A stretch of DNA of 64,000 nucleotides from contig JAGMUV010000047.1 in assembly GCA_020744425.1 (NCBI GenBank), forward strand, positions 186,001 through 250,000, in the 5' to 3' direction. The stretch is from Dactylonectria macrodidyma. Lineage: Eukaryota; Ascomycota; Sordariomycetes; Hypocreales; Nectriaceae. This document shows positions 58,085-64,000 of this stretch, one piece after another (position 1 is the stretch's first letter; each line of letters opens with the position of its first letter). The notes under the pieces are model-generated. The model had not been told where the DNA came from and made no database searches. It saw nothing but the letters and a program-made list of their open reading frames with translations. A program made the position numbers and the translations under genes.

Positions 58085-58590
58085 ATTCTGCCTTGGGTCT
58101 TGGGACCATTATCCATTACTGGGTTGTACCGACGAGAGACATCAATGCCCTGATCCTCACGCAAGCTTCTCGCCTCATACTTCCACTTGACCATCTCATC
58201 GTCAACCCCGAGCGATCAGGCAGCTCCTGGCAACTCTACGGGGTCACCCATTCGACCGATCCTCTCCCTTTACACCGCGCAACTTTTCTGCTGGCTCCTG
58301 ATCCTGAACTTTAGCAGCGAGCGGGAGCTCAATCATGACAAGTGGATATAGCTCCAGGACTAGAGGGTCCGGGGCGCAGCAAAGATCGTTGGAGTGACGA
58401 AGCCTCGGGCTCGAAGAGTCTATCGACAAATCTGGGATGCTTTGGATCCCCCGTGCCCGACTTGACGGGCGGCGCGGACACCTCGCCTTTGGTACGTTGA
58501 TTCATCTTTACATCCAAAGAAGCCCCCTTCAGGCTTCGCTAGCCTCGCAGTCCAATATCCAAGCACTCACTACAGTGGGATAAAGACTAT
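58085..58590 (+). pseudogene. Unknown giant family, degraded copy B'
   Basis: Broken frames read VPTRDINALILTQASRLILP and FSSERELNHDKWI, then IPRARLDGRRGHLAFG, matching the middle of copy B (59270-59770) block by block but with several stops and frameshifts. Only about 500 bp of the family remains. It is closest to B, so it probably arose by duplication of B rather than A. Confidence 0.65.
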
Positions 58591-59127
58591 GATCGGTTGT
58601 CGCTGGAATGGATGGGGGAACAGGTCCGTATCGGGGACTGTACTGTTCTGCGAATCGTTTGAATGTTCCAACGGCTCTTAGATGGGTTCAACGGACTAAA
58701 CCAGACCGGATGGAAGAAATAAGTTTAGTCATAGATTTCTCAGTTCGAAACCATTGTCACCGACTTTCCGAAGGTGTTTCTGCGACACCAGTCAAAGCTT
58801 AAGGGGACATCCCAGGAAGTCAAGCTGTATGGAACTGGGCGCTGGCCATGTTGGAGTTCGTCGTTCAAGTATGAACGATTTTTTGATCGCGGACTCGCGA
58901 ATATTTAAGGTATCTAATGGCATTCCCAAGGTTGGTTCTATTACGAACGAGCGCACGTTTGCCGATATAGTTGAGTGGATAGTGGATGTGAGGAGAGTTA
59001 CGAAGAGATTTCTTAGTAAGAGGAACGCTTTTTAATTATAATAGAACTTAAAGTAAAGTTCTTTTATAAACCTATATAAAGTGAAAATAGGTTATTAAGA
59101 ACTAGAGTCAGAGTTCCTTTAAAATAC
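58591..59127. other. Inserted or unrelated block between B' and B
   Basis: About 540 bp with no homology I can see to the giant family. A short frame near 58870-59035 ends ITNERTFADIVEWIVDVRRV in AT-rich sequence; it is not recognised. It replaces the N-terminal half of copy B. Confidence 0.4.
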
Positions 59128-61248
59128 ATCTCTGACCCAAAGGCCCTAACAAATTATGGCCTTCGGAAAGAGGTCACCTTTAGCCTTGCCCCTATTCTTA
59201 TGATGTTGGCTGATGGTTTCTTTGACCCCGGTCGTAACCCACACACCGGTTCGCTTTTCCGAGCTGTCCTACATCATCCCCAGCCGGGAGAGCACTACCC
59301 CTTCTGGGCTGTTCCTACGAGAGATATTAATGCCCTGATCTTCACACAAGCTGCTCGTCTTATTGTCCCACTTGATCATCTATTTCAAGAGGCAACGTTG
59401 ACCCCACCAGACCAGGACACGCCTCGGAACCCCGCCGAGTCCTCCATTCGACGCATCCTCTCTCTTTATACTGCCCAGCTCTTCTGTCGGCTTCTAATAC
59501 ACAACTTCAGCAGCGAGCGGGAGCTCAATTATGATAAATGGATCTGGCTTCCACTGTGGAGGGTGCGAGCGCGGGGTCGATCACTCAAAGAGAGGCGAGG
59601 CCTTGGGCTCGAAGCACCTCTCAATGCTTCGGGGATGCTTTGGATTCCTCGCACTCAATTTGATTGGCGGCGTGGACATCTCGCCCTCGGTATCTTAGTT
59701 CAACTATACATTCCCAGAAATCCTCTCCAGACACGACTAGCTTCCCAGGCGAATATCCAGGCTCTCACTACCACCCAGCTCACAGTGGAGTTTTTCCTTC
59801 AAGAATGGATCCAGAATGCCCGACAAGCCTTCAGTGACGGACGAAAAAAGGAGGGTAAAGAAATATCCCATGGCATCATCAAGCTCTGTGCGGAGGAAAT
59901 TGCCCGCGCATACAATCAACATGTCCTTGCCAAAGTCCACTCGTACTGGGAACGGGTGCGTGACACCCACGGGCGTCAAGGGCTTCCTGTTCTTTCTCGG
60001 CTGCAACAAGCCCAGGAAGATGTTGAAGCCGAAGCTAGTCAGGTTGTAACAGCTCAGACAGTTTGGGAGATCTATATGGAGGCGTGGTCGGCGTATACTG
60101 CTGTGCTCCCAGATAACACCACCCTTGAGGGTTCTCAGTTGCCATTCGAGCTTCCATGTTGGATGACGACGCGAAAGTATCTGCCCCCGAAGAATGGTTG
60201 GTCAGAATTTGTCTTCCAACATCTCTTCGGCCGCTCATCGCCCCCTAAATGGAGCCGGAACCACTTCCTTCAAGTCTACCGCACCTTCAAAAAACATTGG
60301 AGTGCCATTAGCGAATCAGCGGGGGGATTCGATGATCACCTTAGACGCAATTTAAGCGGCCGCATCATGATCGCTTTTAATAGTGACCAGTGGAAGGAAG
60401 TTGGCACCAATCATACTCGTGAGACGTGGTATCATGGGAAACCAGCCTTCTTTCAGATTCAGTATTGGGCCCCTTACTTTTCGCCGCCTCAAGACAACCG
60501 CCATATCCGTTTGGGCTCCGCCTCATCTGGCCACCGTCTTTCTGTTGAGCTATCTCCAGATACTACTCCTAGAGTTCTGACGACAAAAACATTTCAGCAT
60601 CTTGAGAGTGTAGTTCGGAGAGACTGGCTTAGTGTCATGGATCATATCAAGGGACACCGGCCTGCTAGCCAGAATGATGTTAATCGTCTTTGCCGGCGGA
60701 CACTGCGCCATATGACTCTTTTGGCAGGCCCAAACTGGGGCAGTGATGGCCGGTTGGAATTCATCATACCTTGGGAACTTGGACTCACAGACGTCTTCCG
60801 TGTTCCTGTACCATCCGCAATCATGTTGAGAGAGGACCCCGATGCATTGTTTAACCGCCCTACGATTATTCTACCAACTCGACATAACATTATGAGTTTG
60901 TTCGGCGTCATTCGATCTTTCTCAGGCCTCACTCCAGAAGTTACTCAACGGCTTCGATGGGCGAAACGCGCACTACATAATGATGGTAACCAATACGATC
61001 TCAGTAGCCACCTTGAAGCTAAAAAGGAAGCGGCGGAGTTGGCGCGACAGTCTCCGTCATTACTACGGCAATTTTTATCGCAAACCGAACCTCCAGAGTG
61101 GCATGTTCAGCTTGATGATGTGGATGGGCCGGAAACGGATGTTAACATGGTTGGAAATGACGAGAGCGACACGAGTCTTGAGAGCGACAACCTAGAGCTA
61201 TCTGACGACTTCGCAAGCCTCGTGTATGATAGCCATGCTTTTGACTAG
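59128..61248 (+). pseudogene. Unknown giant family, copy B, C-terminal half
   Basis: The frame is open from about 59128 (ISDPKALTNYGLRKEVTF, aligning with the middle of copy A at about 56020) to the stop at 61248, some 706 residues. The first ATG in frame is near 59200, but this is an internal position of the family, so the N-terminal half is missing. Conserved blocks: RDINALIFTQAARLIVPLDH, FSSERELNYDKWIWLP, FVFQHLFGRSSPPKW, RIMIAFNSDQWKEVGTN, IIPWELG, FLSQTEPPEW. The C-terminal tail beyond FLSQTEPP is acidic (ESDTSLESDNLELSDDF) and longer than in copy A. No stop inside, so a truncated protein could be made if a promoter exists. Confidence 0.65.
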
Positions 61249-61636
61249 TTTACTATATCCGTCTAACTTTAGGTTACTATGGAAAAAGGGAATAGCTATA
61301 TGGAAGGTCTTGAGTACTTTGTGCTCCCCTGGCGCTAAATATACTACCACTACTACCACTAGAGAAGATGTCCGATGCTTGCTTAATCTCTGAGTGGTTA
61401 TGTTACTGAGTCGACTAAACGGCTTAGCTCATTGAATGTAAGACTGAACACAGAATAATAGTAGTAATTATTAGGCAACTAAGCAAGCGGTATACTTCCT
61501 CTATTGATACTATCTCTTTTGTAACTTATGTCTTGGTCTGTCATGAAGTTGGAGGCGTCTCACATATGTATAGAGCGGTACCGTCCTGACTGCCTGCATC
61601 TCTGGCTTTAGGGTCTAGTCAGGCCCTGGAGTAAGT
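61249..61636. other. Intergenic region between copies B and C
   Basis: AT-rich, with no ORF; presumed promoter of copy C. Confidence 0.45.
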
Positions 61637-64000
61637 TTGGCAGAGTGGACTGGCGACAGGGGTCAGAAGAGACGCAAACGCGAATGGGCACGAGCTCACC
61701 GTCAGAAAGCTCGTACAACAAACCAGGCGCAACACCGTCAACAATACCTAACGAACCCACTCGTTCAGCTGGTCGAGAACGGAAATCCAGCTGTTGGAGG
61801 CTCACCACAGGCCGTCGCGGCTATTGAAGCACCCCTCTCCAACCAAGAACACGAAGAAGAATCAAGACGTCACAGCCCAAGGCTGCATGATGGACATTCA
61901 CGGCCCGCTGGCAACCGGGCAACAAGAGCTGTCTCGGAAGCCACCACGGTTACCAACAGAACGCTATCGTCGGGACGAGCGCGACGTGATGCAAGACCTG
62001 GACGCATCGAGAGGTCCTCATCGCGGATATCTCGGCCGGCGGAGCCACGAGAAACCATTGTGGTAGCAGACACCTCGGATTCAAGCCCCTCCAGTGAAAG
62101 ACATCAAGAGCCCTCTATCCCCGGGTTCTCAGCTCTCACCTTGGACGATGATGATTTGGCTACTAGTTCTGATTCATCGGACGATTCCCGGCAACAAGTT
62201 CCATCCGATATTGAATCCGATATTGAATCCGATATTGAATCCGAGTTTGCACCCGAGCCTGGCCAGTTCTCTCTTTCCTCTTCGCCTATTGCACTCACTC
62301 CTAGTGTCTCCGAAAGCCTTCCGGGGAACCTCGACCTCGAATGCCGTCCCGGCACTCCGACCCCAATACATAATTCAAACCTACGAGAGCTCTCGCCTTC
62401 TGAGCTTAGCATTTCTCATCTGTCATTGATGAGCTCGTCTAGCTCTTCGCGCTCATCTAGCCCGTCGCGGTCATTCGGTTCTTCTACGCCAACTGTCGCA
62501 GCGCCACGATCCCCTCGTTCAGCCAGTTCACCTCTGGATTTCTTCCTTCAAGCTGTTGATAACCAGGAGACCAGGGGTGGTGCTGATTTCCTCAGAGCGC
62601 AGAGCAATGTATATGACCAGATATTCCGGACATTCTTTGACATTGGATGCGACTGTAAGCTCCTCGTTCCCATCCCCGGCAATCTGATAAATACTCACCC
62701 AACTCTCTCTGCCCAGGCCCACATACACACGAGCAAAACGAGTCTGAACAGGCGCATACACTCAAGGAGAGGGTGGCACATCTCCAGCGTTTTCTTCCAC
62801 CACTCGCGGACGTCTTTGGTGAAAATGGATCATACGACCCCCGCGCCTACTTTCCTCAGTGGAAGAGGTTCCTCTCGAGCCAGCCGATCGAGCCACTTTC
62901 CTTCCAAAAAACGCAAGCCACTCTATCGCAGTCCTCTGTCACAATCATGCGGCAATGGGATATTGATAGCATCTGGCTCGGGGCCAAAGACCTAGCCGCT
63001 ATCCGAGCCCCCAACGACTTCCACCTTTCCTTCCTGCCCCATTTCTCCCTGAACCTGTCGACGGATCAAGTCATACAGCCTCACGGTCTCGACCTGGCAA
63101 ACACACGTCATATCCCTCTTGGGTCATTCAATACAAGGAGCGTCAGATTCTCGGTCTTTGTTTTCTTCCCCGAGTCTAGTCGTGACTTCCGCTCGATGAC
63201 ATCTGCCTCTTCTAACGCCCTCTCTCTCGAGCGACAGAAGGATTTCTATGACAAGATCATCATCCCAGCCGCGTATGAGACCATCTCCGACCCATCTCGC
63301 CAAGAGATTCCTCGGACATTTGACATTGCCTATGCAAAATCTCGTTCCTACCAAGAGAAGCCGGCTATGGGGCGGTGGAGCGCAGAGGACGAGAACCGAT
63401 CCTTTCGCCTGGCTTACACCCTTCCTGCCCAACATCTTCGCCGGTTCTGGCGCTTGGCTGTGGTTAAGGCAAATGAGCTTCGGGTCCCGACACGACGGGG
63501 AGAGGCCATCGCCTACTTCCAGCATCCCCGCCTGCTCTTCCAGGCCCATGACCTAAAGAATACCTTCGCTAAGCCAAGCCTTCATGAGACACTCTCATAT
63601 TTTGAGGAGACCGTCCTGAAAGATCTGAATCCTGGTCATCTGGATATTCGCTCATGCTGGATCGACATCGGGATCCGGGATATTGTTACGGATCCTCGCT
63701 CGCCTGACCTTGGCGGGGGCGAACCGTACACCCTTCTCTGGAAAAGCCAGTGCAACCGTCACGCACACAAGCGACTCTTAGACATTGCTCCAGATGCTTC
63801 TTTGGTGGCGACCCACTTCCGGTCTTTCCTCCTTCGGGATACCGGTACTCTGACATCAAAGATAAAAAGAACACGAAGCTCAAACCTCGGCCATCCGGAG
63901 TCTCGCCAACTGGGTATTCCCCGCGCCAAGGCATACAGTTCCAACAAGGAGCTCTTTGCGGTGATGTTCAGCAACTACGCCCTCTTCAGTTCCGGTTCAC
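61637..64000 (+). CDS. Unknown giant family, copy C, N-terminal part (runs off window)
   Basis: The frame is open from 61637, where TTG stands at the place of the expected start (TTG GCA GAG, parallel to ATG GCA CCT in copy A), so either the start is non-ATG, lies in an upstream exon, or was lost. Basic N-terminus (RRKREWARAHRQKARTTNQ), a long Ser/Pro/Asp-rich region with a 12-bp coding repeat (SDIE units, about 62204-62239), then an intron 62655-62716 at the family position, then a conserved region open to the window edge: RQWDIDSIWLGAKDL, STDQVIQPHGLDLANTRHIP, YAKSRSYQEKP, LDIRSCWIDIGI, PYTLLWKSQC. No stop or frameshift after the first exon. This is the best-preserved N-terminal half; the rest lies beyond the window. 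Confidence 0.65.
62204..62244 (+). repeat. 12-bp coding repeat in copy C
   Basis: tccgatattgaa is repeated three times, encoding SDIE units in the acidic low-complexity region; absent from copy A. Confidence 0.9.

Overview
The window is nuclear DNA of a filamentous ascomycete (Pezizomycotina). Protein genes carry short GT-AG introns (about 48-90 nt) with CTAAC-like branch sites. They include families typical of these fungi: CFEM/rhodopsin-type membrane receptors, a C2H2 plus Zn2Cys6 transcription factor, a fungal tetraspanin, P450s and a GST. I cannot place the species; Eurotiomycetes-like is a guess. The window is gene-poor and transposon-rich, as in an accessory or subtelomeric compartment. 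Many relics carry C-to-T type stops (for example CAA to TAA), which fits RIP-like decay but was not measured.

Layout. 0-10 kb: a LINE reverse-transcriptase scrap; a complete four-exon P450; an aldo-keto reductase cut by a hAT element with matching terminal inverted repeats; an integrase-core (rve-like) transposase; a PIF1-type helicase tail. 11.7-13.3 kb: a complete CFEM receptor gene. 14-15.5 kb: a coiled-coil ORF and a LINE 3' end. 16-17 kb: a kinase-like gene. 17.4-25.8 kb: two inverted pogo/Fot1 elements separated by a Tc1/mariner relic, a truncated rhodopsin-domain fragment and a piggyBac relic; the second pogo lies in the piggyBac relic and is itself split by a 159-bp foldback element with a perfect 8-bp target duplication. 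26.6-37.3 kb: the gene-richest part, with a GST, a transcription factor, a P450 terminal exon, a CmcJ-like relic, an alpha/beta hydrolase, an orphan two-exon gene and a tetraspanin. 38-52.5 kb: two divergent Helitrons (Rep plus PIF1 helicase) facing opposite ways, with a second CFEM receptor gene between them. 53.7-64 kb: a tandem array of very large paralogous proteins of no family I recognise (copies A, B', B and C), in different states of decay; copy C runs off the window.

How the genes relate: P450, AKR, GST, TF, P450 exon, CmcJ-like relic and hydrolase look like tailoring and regulatory pieces of one or more secondary-metabolism loci broken up by transposons; no PKS, NRPS or terpene synthase is present, so this is inference. 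The two CFEM receptors are paralogs with the same intron positions. The most novel item is the array of giant unknown proteins next to Helitron 2.
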